A stretch of DNA of 64,000 bases, taken from the NCBI RefSeq assembly GCF_008579165.1, contig NZ_BKCN01000006.1, one strand, 5' to 3'. The translations under genes and the position numbers were made by a program. Below, in pieces: positions 8,690 to 16,766 of the stretch (its first letter is position 1; the number at the start of each line of letters is the position of its first letter). A model generated the notes under the pieces. That model worked only from the letters and a program-made list of their open reading frames with translations, searched no databases and was not told the origin of the DNA. Origin of the DNA: Iodidimonas nitroreducens (GTDB taxonomy: Bacteria > Pseudomonadota > Alphaproteobacteria > Sphingomonadales > Rhodothalassiaceae).

Positions 8690-9655
8690 ATGGAGTTCAA
8701 GGGATTGAGATTGCCCCCGTCATCGAGCCGCGCACAGCTTGAAAAAGTTGTTCTGGCGCGCAAGGTCGGGCTGTTTCTCCTTGAAAAGCACGACCCGGGC
8801 GAGCGGCAGGTCGTGGAAGACGTGGCCCGCACCCTTGCCCATGATCTGAGCGTGGAAGTGCGCCAAACTCTGGCATTTGAATTGCGCCGGGCCGGTTATC
8901 TGCCCCTTGATCTGGCCGAGAAAATTGCCCGCGATGTCGAAGATGTATCCTCGCCTTTTTTGCAGCACGTCTCTGTTTTTAAAGAAGACGATCTGGCGCG
9001 GCTGGCCCGTGAATTGGATGAACATGCGCAGATTGCCATCGCCCGGCGATCCCATGTGCCCGATATCGTGGCGGTGGCCATTGCGGAAACCGGCGGCGAA
9101 CGGCCGGTGACCTATCTGATCCGCAATCCCGGTGCCGAAATCGAACGCGCCTGTGGCCCCATCCTCAATCGCTTCAGCGGTAATCGGGCGATGATGGATC
9201 ATCTGAGCCGCCGGGGGGATCTGCCCCTCGAAATCGTTCAGCGGCTGGTGGATCATGTGTCGCAGGCCTGCCGTGATGGCTTAATCGCGCATTATGATCT
9301 GTCGGCTGAAAAAGCCGATGCCTTGGCCGCCGCAAGCCGGGCCGATACCGTTTTGAAATGGTTGGAAGGGGCAAGCCGGGGGGCGCTCAATGAACATATC
9401 CGGCAGCTTGAACAGCGCGGGGCGCTGACCGATCGCTATCTGGTCGATATTACCAAGCGCGGCGGATTGCGCTTTTTTGAAAGTGTGATGGCCTATAAAA
9501 CCGGCATCGATATCATCACCATCGAGCGGATTATCAGCGCCCATAGCGCCACCCATGTGCTGAAGCTGATCCGCCGGGCGGGCTATCGCGATGAACAGGC
9601 CACCCGGCTTTTGGGGGCGTGGGAAATGGGCGTCAATCAATCCGTGGGCGGATAG
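8690..9655 (+). CDS. DUF2336 domain protein
   Basis: A 321-residue cytosolic protein made almost entirely of helices, with repeated motifs such as LARELDEHAQIAIARR and LSRRGDLPLEIVQRLVDHV, which mark the alphaproteobacterial DUF2336 family. Its function is unknown. The fold looks like a HEAT-like solenoid that could bind another protein. A PAS protein with similar N-terminal helices is encoded 2 kb away at 5395-6734. The last codons overlap the end of the convergent ATP-grasp gene by 19 bp, leaving no room for a terminator. No strong ribosome site precedes the ATG; the start is chosen by conservation of the first helix. Confidence 0.78.
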   Translation: MEFKGLRLPPSSSRAQLEKVVLARKVGLFLLEKHDPGERQVVEDVARTLAHDLSVEVRQTLAFELRRAGYLPLDLAEKIARDVEDVSSPFLQHVSVFKEDDLARLARELDEHAQIAIARRSHVPDIVAVAIAETGGERPVTYLIRNPGAEIERACGPILNRFSGNRAMMDHLSRRGDLPLEIVQRLVDHVSQACRDGLIAHYDLSAEKADALAAASRADTVLKWLEGASRGALNEHIRQLEQRGALTDRYLVDITKRGGLRFFESVMAYKTGIDIITIERIISAHSATHVLKLIRRAGYRDEQATRLLGAWEMGVNQSVGG

Positions 9656-10782
9656 CCGCGCACCAGCCGGGCTTCGTGGCGCCATGCCCGATAAAATTCC
9701 AATAGATTGATGGGCGGTGCGCCGCGCCTGCGATTGTCCCGGCCAATGGCAAACAGCATCGAGAATTGCTCAAACAGATCGCCATAGGCTTTTTTAAGGG
9801 TCATCCGCGAATCCCAGATATGGGTGGCTTCGCCGCCCGCGCCATTGACCTCGATGATGGTGAAATCGCGGCCCTCTTGCAGGGCCTTGAAATCACTGAA
9901 GCGCACATCAAAGCGACCGATATAAAAACCATCGATATCGCGGGCCAGTGCGTCGATGGCTTGGGTCAAAGCTTCGGTGATATAGGGGCGGCCATCACGG
10001 AAAATCGCGCCCTTTGAATGGCTTCCGGCAAAAGCGAGGCGCACGGGCTCGCCTTTGGGGATGATTTCATCGAGCCGGGTTGCATTTCGCTTCAGATAAA
10101 GATGGGGCAATTGCCCGGCACGGGGATCATCCATGATCAGGCGTTCCAGATGATCCCGCCCATTGCCGATGATCGTGGGAAAATATTTCAAGGTCATAGA
10201 AAACAGCCGCCCCTGCTTTTGCGATGGCGACCGCACATAAAAAAGCCCCACCTCGCCCGGCTGATCCACCAGCTTTTGCAAGACGATCCGGGCCCCATCG
10301 GGAAAGCTTGCGATATAGCGGTCAAGATCGCGATCATTGCGCACCACCTGCACGCCCGCCCCCCGGCAGCCCATATCGGGCTTGGCGACCAGCGGATAAT
10401 CAAGGCCCGATCCCCGCGCCTCGGCCATCACGCTCAGGCTTTGATCTTTGGCCTGATGATCGGCACAAAAGCAGATGAACGGGGCGAGGGCGGCTTTTGC
10501 CTTCACACCAAAGCGCGAGAACACCTGCGCCTTGCTTTCCCCCACAAAGCCGCCATTGGGAAAGCCCGGATTGGCCGCCGTGGGCAAGGCGGGGCCGCCA
10601 TAGCGCAGGCTGAGCCAAAGCCACCAAAGGATTACCGGAGTATAAAACAGCCACTGGGGCCAGAATTCAAAAAACGACAGCTTTTGCGCGCTTTCATCAA
10701 GGGCGGGCATATTGGCATGGGGGGCCGCTATGGGACGTTCAGTGTCAGACTTTTCAGGGGCAGTCATCAGGGGTGCAGTCAT
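9637..10782 (-). CDS. Membrane-anchored ATP-grasp ligase (D-Ala-D-Ala ligase-like)
   Basis: A 381-residue protein. Residues ~38-60 (FWPQWLFYTPVILWWLWLSL) form one membrane segment after a Pro/Ala-rich cytosolic start. The rest is an ATP-grasp fold: YPLVAKPDMGCRGAGVQVV is the first ATP-binding lysine loop, and IIEVNGAGGEATHIWD carries the metal-binding Glu and Asn. ATP-grasp enzymes join a carboxylate to an amine through an acyl-phosphate. The substrate is unknown, and it is too unlike Ddl to call it a cell-wall ligase. It is the last gene of a minus-strand operon: the ATG overlaps the DedA stop by 4 bp, and DedA follows the carboxypeptidase by 25 bp. The pairing of ligase and carboxypeptidase is discussed in the findings. 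Confidence 0.78.
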   Translation of the reverse strand: MTAPLMTAPEKSDTERPIAAPHANMPALDESAQKLSFFEFWPQWLFYTPVILWWLWLSLRYGGPALPTAANPGFPNGGFVGESKAQVFSRFGVKAKAALAPFICFCADHQAKDQSLSVMAEARGSGLDYPLVAKPDMGCRGAGVQVVRNDRDLDRYIASFPDGARIVLQKLVDQPGEVGLFYVRSPSQKQGRLFSMTLKYFPTIIGNGRDHLERLIMDDPRAGQLPHLYLKRNATRLDEIIPKGEPVRLAFAGSHSKGAIFRDGRPYITEALTQAIDALARDIDGFYIGRFDVRFSDFKALQEGRDFTIIEVNGAGGEATHIWDSRMTLKKAYGDLFEQFSMLFAIGRDNRRRGAPPINLLEFYRAWRHEARLVRGYPPTD

Positions 10783-11393
10783 GATCTATGGTGATCCTCA
10801 GGCAGGGGGCGAACCCCGAATATCCGCGCACATATGGGGCCAATAAAATGCGGAACAACCAAGCCAAACAATAAAATGATGATCGCCCCCAGCCATTTCC
10901 ATGGACCAAGGGCATCGAGAAAGGGCTTCCCGGCATAAAAGATCACGATGAACACAAGGCCGGTCCATAAAACCGAGCCCAGGCTGAGGATGGCGATGAA
11001 GAAAGGAAAGGAGAAGCCGAAAAAGCCGCTGGCCGTATAGGTGGGAAAGCGGGTGCCGGGCATGAAGCGGGTGGCCAGCAGAATGGGCCCCAGCCTTTGT
11101 TCCACCCAGCGTTTGGTTTGATAGATGCGGCGCGTGGCCACCAGCCTGCGCATGAAGCGGTAGCGGGCCGCCAGGGCGCCTGCGCCATAAAGGGCCCCAT
11201 CGCCCAGAATGATCGCGATGTTCACGGCGAGGAAGCCCAAAGGCCAGCCGATCAGGCCCTGTGCGGCCAGAAGGGCGGTGCCCACGGTCACCGCATCTTC
11301 AGAGATGAAGCTCAGCCCGATGGCGAGGGCGATGAACAGCAAAGGCTGGCCCGCCAGATGCTCCATGATCCTGAGCGCCCAATCGAAATCCAT
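10779..11393 (-). CDS. DedA/VTT-domain membrane protein
   Basis: A 204-residue integral membrane protein of the DedA (VTT) superfamily, whose members move lipids such as undecaprenyl-phosphate or phospholipids across the membrane, often with proton coupling. The re-entrant loop shows the family motif TRFMPGTRFPTYTASGFFG, with the conserved Arg, Pro-Gly and second Arg. An early acidic segment (FISEDAVTVG) matches the conserved Glu/Asp. Four to five further hydrophobic segments follow. It is the middle gene of a three-gene operon with a CCP-type carboxypeptidase and a membrane ATP-grasp ligase. Which lipid it moves is unknown. Confidence 0.85.
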   Translation of the reverse strand: MDFDWALRIMEHLAGQPLLFIALAIGLSFISEDAVTVGTALLAAQGLIGWPLGFLAVNIAIILGDGALYGAGALAARYRFMRRLVATRRIYQTKRWVEQRLGPILLATRFMPGTRFPTYTASGFFGFSFPFFIAILSLGSVLWTGLVFIVIFYAGKPFLDALGPWKWLGAIIILLFGLVVPHFIGPICARIFGVRPLPEDHHRS

Positions 11394-11418
11394 GGTCAGC
11401 CCTTTTTCATGCCAAGCC

Positions 11419-12545
11419 TCACAGATCGTCGATCAGTTCATGAAGGGCATCAAGGCAATGGCGGGCGAGATGCTTTGATCGCTCGGGCGACCAGCCGAAT
11501 GTGGGCTCGGGATCATTGGCATTGTCCTTGAAGGGCATTTCCAAAGTCATGGCCGGGCAGCCGAATCGTTCCGCCACCCAATCGGTGCATTTCTTGAGAT
11601 CGGATGTGCCGGGGGCATCCTTGGGATAGCCATGTTCGGTTTGGAAATCCGGGCTCAAGCGGGCCAAAGTTGCCTGATAGCGATGATACAGGCGCAACTG
11701 CTTTTCATTGATCGAAGGGATGCCCTCGAAACCGGCGAGAAAATTATAGGGCAGGGCTTCATCGCCATGCACATCCATATGAAAATCAACGCCCAAACGT
11801 TCCATATTGCGCCGCGCCCAATAAACCTCGGGGCTGTTTTTCTCATCGGGATCATTCCACACCCGGTTGAGATTGACCCCGGCGGCATTGGTGCGCAGAT
11901 GCCCCCGCCGTGATCCATCGGGGTTCATATTGGGAATGATATAAAAACGCGCCTTCGATAACAGGCTGCGGGTGACCGGATCATCGGTATCAAGAAGGCG
12001 ATCAAGCAGGCCTTCCATCCACCATTCGGCCATGGTTTCCCCCGGATGCTGGCGACCGATGAACCAGATTCTTTTGCCTTCTTGTCCGCCGCCGCTGCCC
12101 ACTTCGATCATATCGATATCCTGGCCATCGAGCTTTGGCCAATGGATCTGATGCGGACCAAAGGATTGACCGATGCACTGGCAATCAGATCGGCATGACG
12201 CTCCATGGAATAAGGGGCGAAGGTAGCATACCACACCACATCATATTCCGGCCGATGATTGATGATCAGCCTTGTGCCATCATATTCCGTGGGCACGCGA
12301 AACCATGTTTGGCGATCATAGGATGCCACTACATTATAATTGTGCCAGCCATCGGGATAGGCGCTTTGCGATGCATTTTCGATCAGAATGCGGCAATCGG
12401 CCCGCAGGGCACCGGTGGCACGGAAATAAAACCACTGGAAAAAATCCGATTGATGATCCTTTTTTATGGCCAGACGAATTCTGTGGGGGCCGCCGGGGCC
12501 GAGAACTTCAATATTCCCGCCGTCGAAATTGCTGGTGATATCCAT
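11419..12545 (-). CDS. M14 metallocarboxypeptidase of the cytosolic carboxypeptidase (CCP) type, frame broken once
   Basis: About 375 residues when read through one frame change. The N-terminal beta domain (DFFQWFYFRATGAL; WFRVPTEYDG; YSMERHADLIA) is the hallmark of the CCP/AGBL subfamily M14D. The catalytic domain follows with the zinc motif RQHPGET (His, Glu), NPDG and NAAGVNLNR, the third zinc His in DVHGDE and a catalytic Glu in TLEMPF. CCPs remove C-terminal or side-chain glutamates from proteins in eukaryotes; bacterial members have no settled substrate. The frames join at IGQS-LDGQDID near 12131, where one base (probably a G on the plus strand) is missing. It is the first gene of the operon with DedA and the ATP-grasp ligase. 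Confidence 0.85.
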
Positions 12546-12655
12546 ATGCTTTGTTTCTCAAAGGGTTGCTGTGATGATGAAGCGCCGGGCCGTGGCCGGG
12601 CATGTTGATGAGGAAGATTGAAAACTTCGGTATCGGGTTTTCAGGAATAGGGGCC

Positions 12656-13267
12656 TCAGGAACCGGGATCAGGGTTCAGGGTGACCTGTGTCGTGCGGCC
12701 TGAAGGGCCGGGAAAATCCTGCAAAAGGGCCCGTGCCAAAAGCGGGATGATGCGTGTTTTATCATCCACCCGCCCGGTGGATAGGGCCCGGCCTTCCCAG
12801 ATCCTGTTGCCGCTGGCGGCATCGATCAAAACCAGTTCAAGGCGGCGGCGAAACACGGTTTCAGGCTCATCATCGCCAACGGGGAAGCTGACGCCGCCGC
12901 CAATGCCCCCCCTGCGGCCAAAGCTGCCGCCACCGATGCTGATCGTGCCTTGATCTTTGGGCGCTGCCGCCGCCGGGCTGTTGATATAATCAAGTTCGGC
13001 GATGATCTCGGGGGGCTGATCACCTGCCGGGCTGAAGCCGTGCTTTTCGAGCTCGGCCCCCAGCATTTCGGCAATGGCGCCAAATTCCAATGTTTCAAGC
13101 TCTTTGCGGGCGGGCTTGATGGTGATGGTTCGGCCATTGGTTGCATCGATCTGTGCCGTGTGGAAGCGCACCACCTCAGCCTTGAATTGCGGCCCGGCAC
13201 AGGCTCCCACCATCCCCATGAGGAAAAGGAGTGCCAGAGTTCTCATTATGCGTGTGTTCATGATCAT
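12656..13267 (-). CDS. DUF4136 lipoprotein
   Basis: A 203-residue lipoprotein. The signal peptide ends in a clear lipobox (GMVGACAG), so the mature protein begins at the Cys and should sit in the periplasmic leaflet of a membrane. The body matches the DUF4136 pattern: an early FKAEVVRFH strand, a mid-protein Gly-rich segment (GGGSFGRRGGIGGG) and a C-terminal LARALLQDFPGPSG. Function is unknown. It stands alone between the carboxypeptidase operon and the bL36 gene. Two start codons are possible (residues 1 and 3); the longer is given. Confidence 0.8.
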   Translation of the reverse strand: MIMNTRIMRTLALLFLMGMVGACAGPQFKAEVVRFHTAQIDATNGRTITIKPARKELETLEFGAIAEMLGAELEKHGFSPAGDQPPEIIAELDYINSPAAAAPKDQGTISIGGGSFGRRGGIGGGVSFPVGDDEPETVFRRRLELVLIDAASGNRIWEGRALSTGRVDDKTRIIPLLARALLQDFPGPSGRTTQVTLNPDPGS

Positions 13268-13528
13268 CTCTACAAATTACCAAGGGAGCCGGTTTGATTG
13301 CAAGCCTTCGATCTGTGTCCCTTACTCATCAGGGCGATGGATGATAGCGCTTTTTAAGTCTGATGGTGCATTTTTGCGTCTAAAATCGGGGTGCGAAAAG
13401 CCGTGATTTCATGTATAATCCTATCACCGACGCTGATGGGCGCACCGGTCGCTCGAAAGTGCCGGCATATCACCGCACCTTACAAGGCGCGGAAAAGGGA
13501 AGGCGACCCGGCCTTGATCCCACTTATG

Positions 13529-13588
13529 CAGGCGCGGGGCCGCCTTCTCTGGATTATTTTCAGGCGCGGGGCCGCCTTATCTGGATTT
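13529..13588. repeat. Two tandem copies of a 32-bp unit
   Basis: CAGGCGCGGGGCCGCCTT followed by (C/A)TCTGGATT occurs at 13529 and again 32 bp later at 13561. The copies match over about 27 bases with one difference, then diverge. Confidence 0.8.
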
Positions 13589-13617
13589 TAATGCCATTAA
13601 AGCGACCAACAGGGTGC

Positions 13618-13646
13618 TTGACAGTCCATGGCTGTGCCCATATGGT
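13618..13646 (+). promoter_or_regulatory. Sigma-70-type promoter of rpmJ
   Basis: A perfect TTGACA (13618-13623), a 17-bp spacer and TATGGT (13641-13646, four of six consensus). The bL36 ATG is 80 bp downstream. Confidence 0.65.
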
Positions 13647-13725
13647 CGCGCGCTCTAATCAGATTAATGATCCCGGTTTCGGCATGTCATCATGCTGGTT
13701 CCTGTGGCGATGACGGGTTGACGTT

Positions 13726-13851
13726 ATGAAAGTCAGAAATTCACTCAAATCACTGAAATCGCGCCATCGCGATTGTCGGGTTATTCGTCGCAAAGGTCGC
13801 ACCTATGTGATCAACAAGACGAATCGTCGTTTCAAGGCACGCCAGGGCTGA
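13726..13851 (+). CDS. rpmJ: Ribosomal protein bL36
   Basis: A 41-residue very basic protein of the large ribosomal subunit. It begins MKVRNSLKSLKSRHRDCRVI and ends NRRFKARQG, the recognised bL36 pattern. Only one Cys remains (DCRV) of the four zinc ligands found in C+ forms, so this is a zinc-independent (C-minus, YkgO-like) version, which alphaproteobacteria commonly carry. It is monocistronic, with a good promoter 80 bp upstream. It is short enough to be missed by length cut-offs. Confidence 0.93.
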   Translation: MKVRNSLKSLKSRHRDCRVIRRKGRTYVINKTNRRFKARQG

Positions 13852-14008
13852 TCAGCAAGCATTGCGGTGGGGCTTGGGCTTTGTCGCGTGCTTTGCCTTG
13901 CGGGCAAGACAGAAAAATCGCCGCGTTGGGATTCCCGATCAGGGGTTTTGGCGCGGCGCCTTCATGTCTGGCTTTTTGCAACATCTTGAGAAAAACGGGG
14001 TCCTGCCA

Positions 14009-14623
14009 ATGTCAGCGCCGGTGCAGGCAGTCATTTTCGATATCGGGAATGTTCTGGTCCGCTGGAATCCCCGCAGGCTTTATCGCCAATTGATCGAAGA
14101 TGAAAAGGAACTGGATTGGTTTCTTGAAACGGTCGTGCCGCTTTCATGGCACACTCAGCATGATCTGGGGGTGCCGTTTGCCGAAAACATCAAGACGCGT
14201 CAGCAGCAATTTCCCGAATATGCCGATCTCATCGCCCTGTTTTACGAGCGTTGGGACGAGACCATCGATGGCCCCATCGACGGATCGGTGGCGATTCTCG
14301 AACAGCTTGATGATGCGGGGGTTCCGGTTTTTGCGCTGACCAATTATTCCGCCGAAACCTTTCCCGATTTTCGCCGCCGGTTCAGATTTTCCGACCGTTT
14401 TCGCGATATCGTCGTTTCAGGCGCTGAAGGGATGGTCAAGCCCGATCCCCGGCTGTACGATCTGGCGATCAAACGATTTGGGGTTCGTGCCGAACACAGC
14501 GTTTTCATCGATGATCGGCCAGATAATGTGGAGGCGGCGATTGAACGAGGATTGCAAGGCCTTGTGTTCACAGGTCCTGAAACTCTGGAGCAGGATCTGC
14601 TGCGCCTTGGTCTGCCTTTATGA
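14009..14623 (+). CDS. HAD-superfamily phosphatase (YihX-like)
   Basis: A 204-residue HAD hydrolase of subfamily IA. Motif I is VIFDIGNVLVRW (nucleophile Asp near residue 10, with the DxGN variant seen in YihX-like sugar-phosphate phosphatases). Motif II is ALTNYS, motif III the Lys in KPDPRLYD, and motif IV DDRPDN. A helical cap lies between motifs I and II. YihX acts on alpha-glucose-1-phosphate; the substrate here is not determinable. I chose the start at 14009 (MSAPVQAVIFD) because the fold begins right there; in-frame starts upstream (13862) would add a Trp/Arg-rich tail that overlaps the space after rpmJ. Confidence 0.85.
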   Translation: MSAPVQAVIFDIGNVLVRWNPRRLYRQLIEDEKELDWFLETVVPLSWHTQHDLGVPFAENIKTRQQQFPEYADLIALFYERWDETIDGPIDGSVAILEQLDDAGVPVFALTNYSAETFPDFRRRFRFSDRFRDIVVSGAEGMVKPDPRLYDLAIKRFGVRAEHSVFIDDRPDNVEAAIERGLQGLVFTGPETLEQDLLRLGLPL

Positions 14624-14710
14624 TCAGCGGGGCCGTTTTTCTTCTGCTCTTTGGTCTAAAGCCCTGACCCATGGCCCTCTCTCTGATCCTCGGCCAAGGC
14701 AGCAAAATCC

Positions 14711-16166
14711 ATGATTGATTTTCGGCCGATTCTGAATATTTGCGGGATGTTGCTGATCGTGATGGCCGTGGCCATGATTTTTTCGGCTTTGGCCGATGTG
14801 GTCAATGGCAATCCCGATTGGATGGTTTTCTTCTCGTCATCGGCGCTCACCGCTTTTGTGGGGGGGGGCTCTTTATCTGGCCACCCGCAGCGGCAGCCCG
14901 GCTGAGATTTCGCGGCGGCAGGCCTTTGCTCTTACCACATTTGCCTGGATTTTCGTGTCGGCGGCGGGGGCTTTGCCTTTCCTTTTTTATGGCAATGCCC
15001 TGTCTTTGCCCGATGCGGTCTTTGAATCCATCTCCGGCCTCACCACCACCGGTTCTACAGTGATTGCGGGGCTGGAACAGCAGCCGCCGGGTATTTTGCT
15101 GTGGCGGCATCTTCTGCAATGGATCGGCGGGGTGGGGATCATCCTGATGGCGATCATCATGCTGCCCTTTCTGGGCGTAGGGGGGATGCAGCTCTTTGAA
15201 ACGGAGAGTTCCGAGCGCTCGGGTCGGATCGTCCCCCGGGCCCGGCAGTTCGTGGTTTATATCAGCCTGATTTATTCTGGCCTCACCCTCATCTGCGCGA
15301 TCACCTATTATGCCATGGGGATGAGTGCTTTCGATGCTATGGGCCATGCCATGTCCACTTTGTCGACCGGCGGCTTTTCAACCCATGATGCCTCATTCGG
15401 CTATTTTGAATCGGCGCATCGTGCAATGGGGGGGACCCTTTTCATGGCTGGCGGGGGGGATTCCCTTCGTGGCCTATATCCGCTTTGTGCGGGGCCAGCA
15501 TGGGGCCCTGTTCAATGATGTGCAGATCAAGGCCTTTTTGTTTTTCCTTGCCTTTGTGTCGATCAGTTTGGGGATATGGCTGACCAGCAACGGGCAGGCG
15601 CAATCCCTGGAGGAAGGGCTGCGGCTCGCAGCCTTCAATGTGGTGTCGATCGTCACCACCACCGGCTTTGCGACAGCGGATTATACCTTATGGGGCAGTT
15701 TGGCGGTGGGCCTGTTTTTTGCGCTGACCTTTGTGGGCGGCTGCACCGGATCGACATCGGGGGGGATCAAGATCTATCGCCATCAGATATTGTGGACGGC
15801 GGTGCAGGCTTATGTGCGGCAGTTGATCAGCCGCATCGGGTGGATGTGCTTAATTATGGCGGGCTGCATGTGACCCGGGATGTGCAGGCATCGGTGCTGG
15901 CCTTCCTTGCGGTTTTCGTGGGGGCTTTTTCCATTACAACGGTGCTTTTGGCGGCGATGGGGCTTGATCTCGTCACCGCCTTGTCGGCCTCGGCCACGGC
16001 CTTTGCCAATGTTGGGCCGGGCTTGGGGGAGATCATCGGGCCGGCGGGAAATTTTTCATCATTGCAGGATGAGGCCAAATGGGTTTTATCCGCCGCCATG
16101 CTACTGGGCAGGCTGGAGCTGTTCACTGTTCTGGTGCTGCTTGATCCGGATTATTGGCGGGGTTGA
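14711..16166 (+). CDS. trkH: TrkH-family potassium uptake membrane protein, three frame breaks
   Basis: About 485 residues of a potassium channel subunit that works with the NAD-binding TrkA protein. Selectivity-filter-like loops are recognisable: ISGLTTTGSTV, MSTLSTGGFST, VTTTGFATADY and ATAFANVGPGLG, the four repeats of a TrkH pore. The reading frame changes at a run of nine G at 14860-14868, at a run of seven G at 15453-15459, and near 15835 (VRQLI-QPHRVDVLNYGG). The first two fit one extra G each, the third one missing base. All four pore loops and the C-terminal helix (LGRLELFTVLVLL) survive, so I read this as one intact gene with sequence errors. No trkA is nearby. Confidence 0.85.
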
Positions 16167-16191
16167 GCTTGAGGATCAGGGCCTTGCTATG

Positions 16192-16217
16192 AAAAACCCC
16201 GGCCTGAAGGACCGGGG
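16192..16217 (-). terminator. Intrinsic terminator (minus strand) after the small acidic/Arg-rich gene
   Basis: On the minus strand CCCCGG-TCC-TTCA-GG-CCGGGG is followed by TTTTT. It lies 57 bp past the stop of the gene at 16274-16633. The plus-strand trkH ends at 16166 and could use the same hairpin, but without a T-run. Confidence 0.75.
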
Positions 16218-16273
16218 CGAGAAAGGCTGATCGATCAGGGCCGAGCGAAGCGGTGCGCCCGAAACTGTCGAGC

Positions 16274-16633
16274 CTAGACCTGAAGATCCACACTTTCGCG
16301 GCGTTCTGCGCTGGCATCGCGGCGGGCATCCGCCTCTTCGGCACGCACTTCGGCGGTATCATCGCGCGCTTCGGCCCGATCAGCCTGCACATCGCGATCA
16401 CCGGGGCCAGCATCAGCGGGGGTGCTGTTCACCCCATCACGCGGCGCTTCCACAACCGAACGAGCAGCCGAAGACAGATCAATGATCACACCCTCACCAC
16501 GGTCGGATGAACCGCCCCGGGCATTGGCACCACCAGCCCCGGTATTGTCCCGCGTTTGCGGTGCATTGGTCTGGCTTGCCTGTGCATTCCCGGAAACCAG
16601 CCCCGCAAGACCGCTGTCACCAATGATTGCCAT
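16274..16633 (-). CDS. Small disordered protein rich in Asp, Glu, Arg and Ala, function unknown
   Basis: A 119-residue protein I do not recognise. The first 20 residues (MAIIGDSGLAGLVSG) are mildly hydrophobic. The rest is low-complexity: Gln/Thr/Asn-rich, then Gly/Ser, then a C-terminal charged stretch (DARRDASAERRESVDLQV) likely to be disordered or a single charged helix. The start at 16633 has GGAGAGC just upstream on the minus strand, and a clean intrinsic terminator follows, so transcription and translation look real. Upstream lies an inverted repeat (16691-16715). The composition resembles flagellar-hook or secreted-substrate-type proteins in a general way only. Confidence 0.6.
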   Translation of the reverse strand: MAIIGDSGLAGLVSGNAQASQTNAPQTRDNTGAGGANARGGSSDRGEGVIIDLSSAARSVVEAPRDGVNSTPADAGPGDRDVQADRAEARDDTAEVRAEEADARRDASAERRESVDLQV

Positions 16634-16690
16634 TTTGCTCTCCAAAACCGTTAAAACGACTCGGTCTACCCGAATCTGACCCTTATACCT

Positions 16691-16715
16691 AACAGAGACA
16701 CTTTAATACTCTGTT
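16691..16715. promoter_or_regulatory. Inverted repeat upstream of the small unknown gene
   Basis: AACAGAG (16691-16697) and CTCTGTT (16709-16715) are perfect inverted copies 11 bp apart. They lie 58 bp before the start at 16633, between it and the tldD stop. They could be an operator or the base of a hairpin. Confidence 0.4.
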
Positions 16716-16766
16716 AACATCCATCTCAATTTAGCTCAAATCAGCGGCAAAGCCCACCGAAAATGA

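Larger units (their letters stand above)
13268..13725. other. 458-bp gap with a 32-bp tandem repeat and the bL36 promoter
   Basis: Between the DUF4136 start and rpmJ. An open frame of 100 codons (13411-13713, plus strand, starting MYNPITDADG) crosses it, but it has no family resemblance and overlaps the bL36 promoter, so I do not call it a gene. The segment holds the repeat at 13529-13588 and the promoter at 13618-13646. Nothing else is seen. Confidence 0.5.

Noticed and set aside
13411..13713. 100-codon open frame upstream of rpmJ
   Set aside because: It contains the 32-bp duplication and overlaps a strong rpmJ promoter; no family resemblance and an implausible C-terminus.
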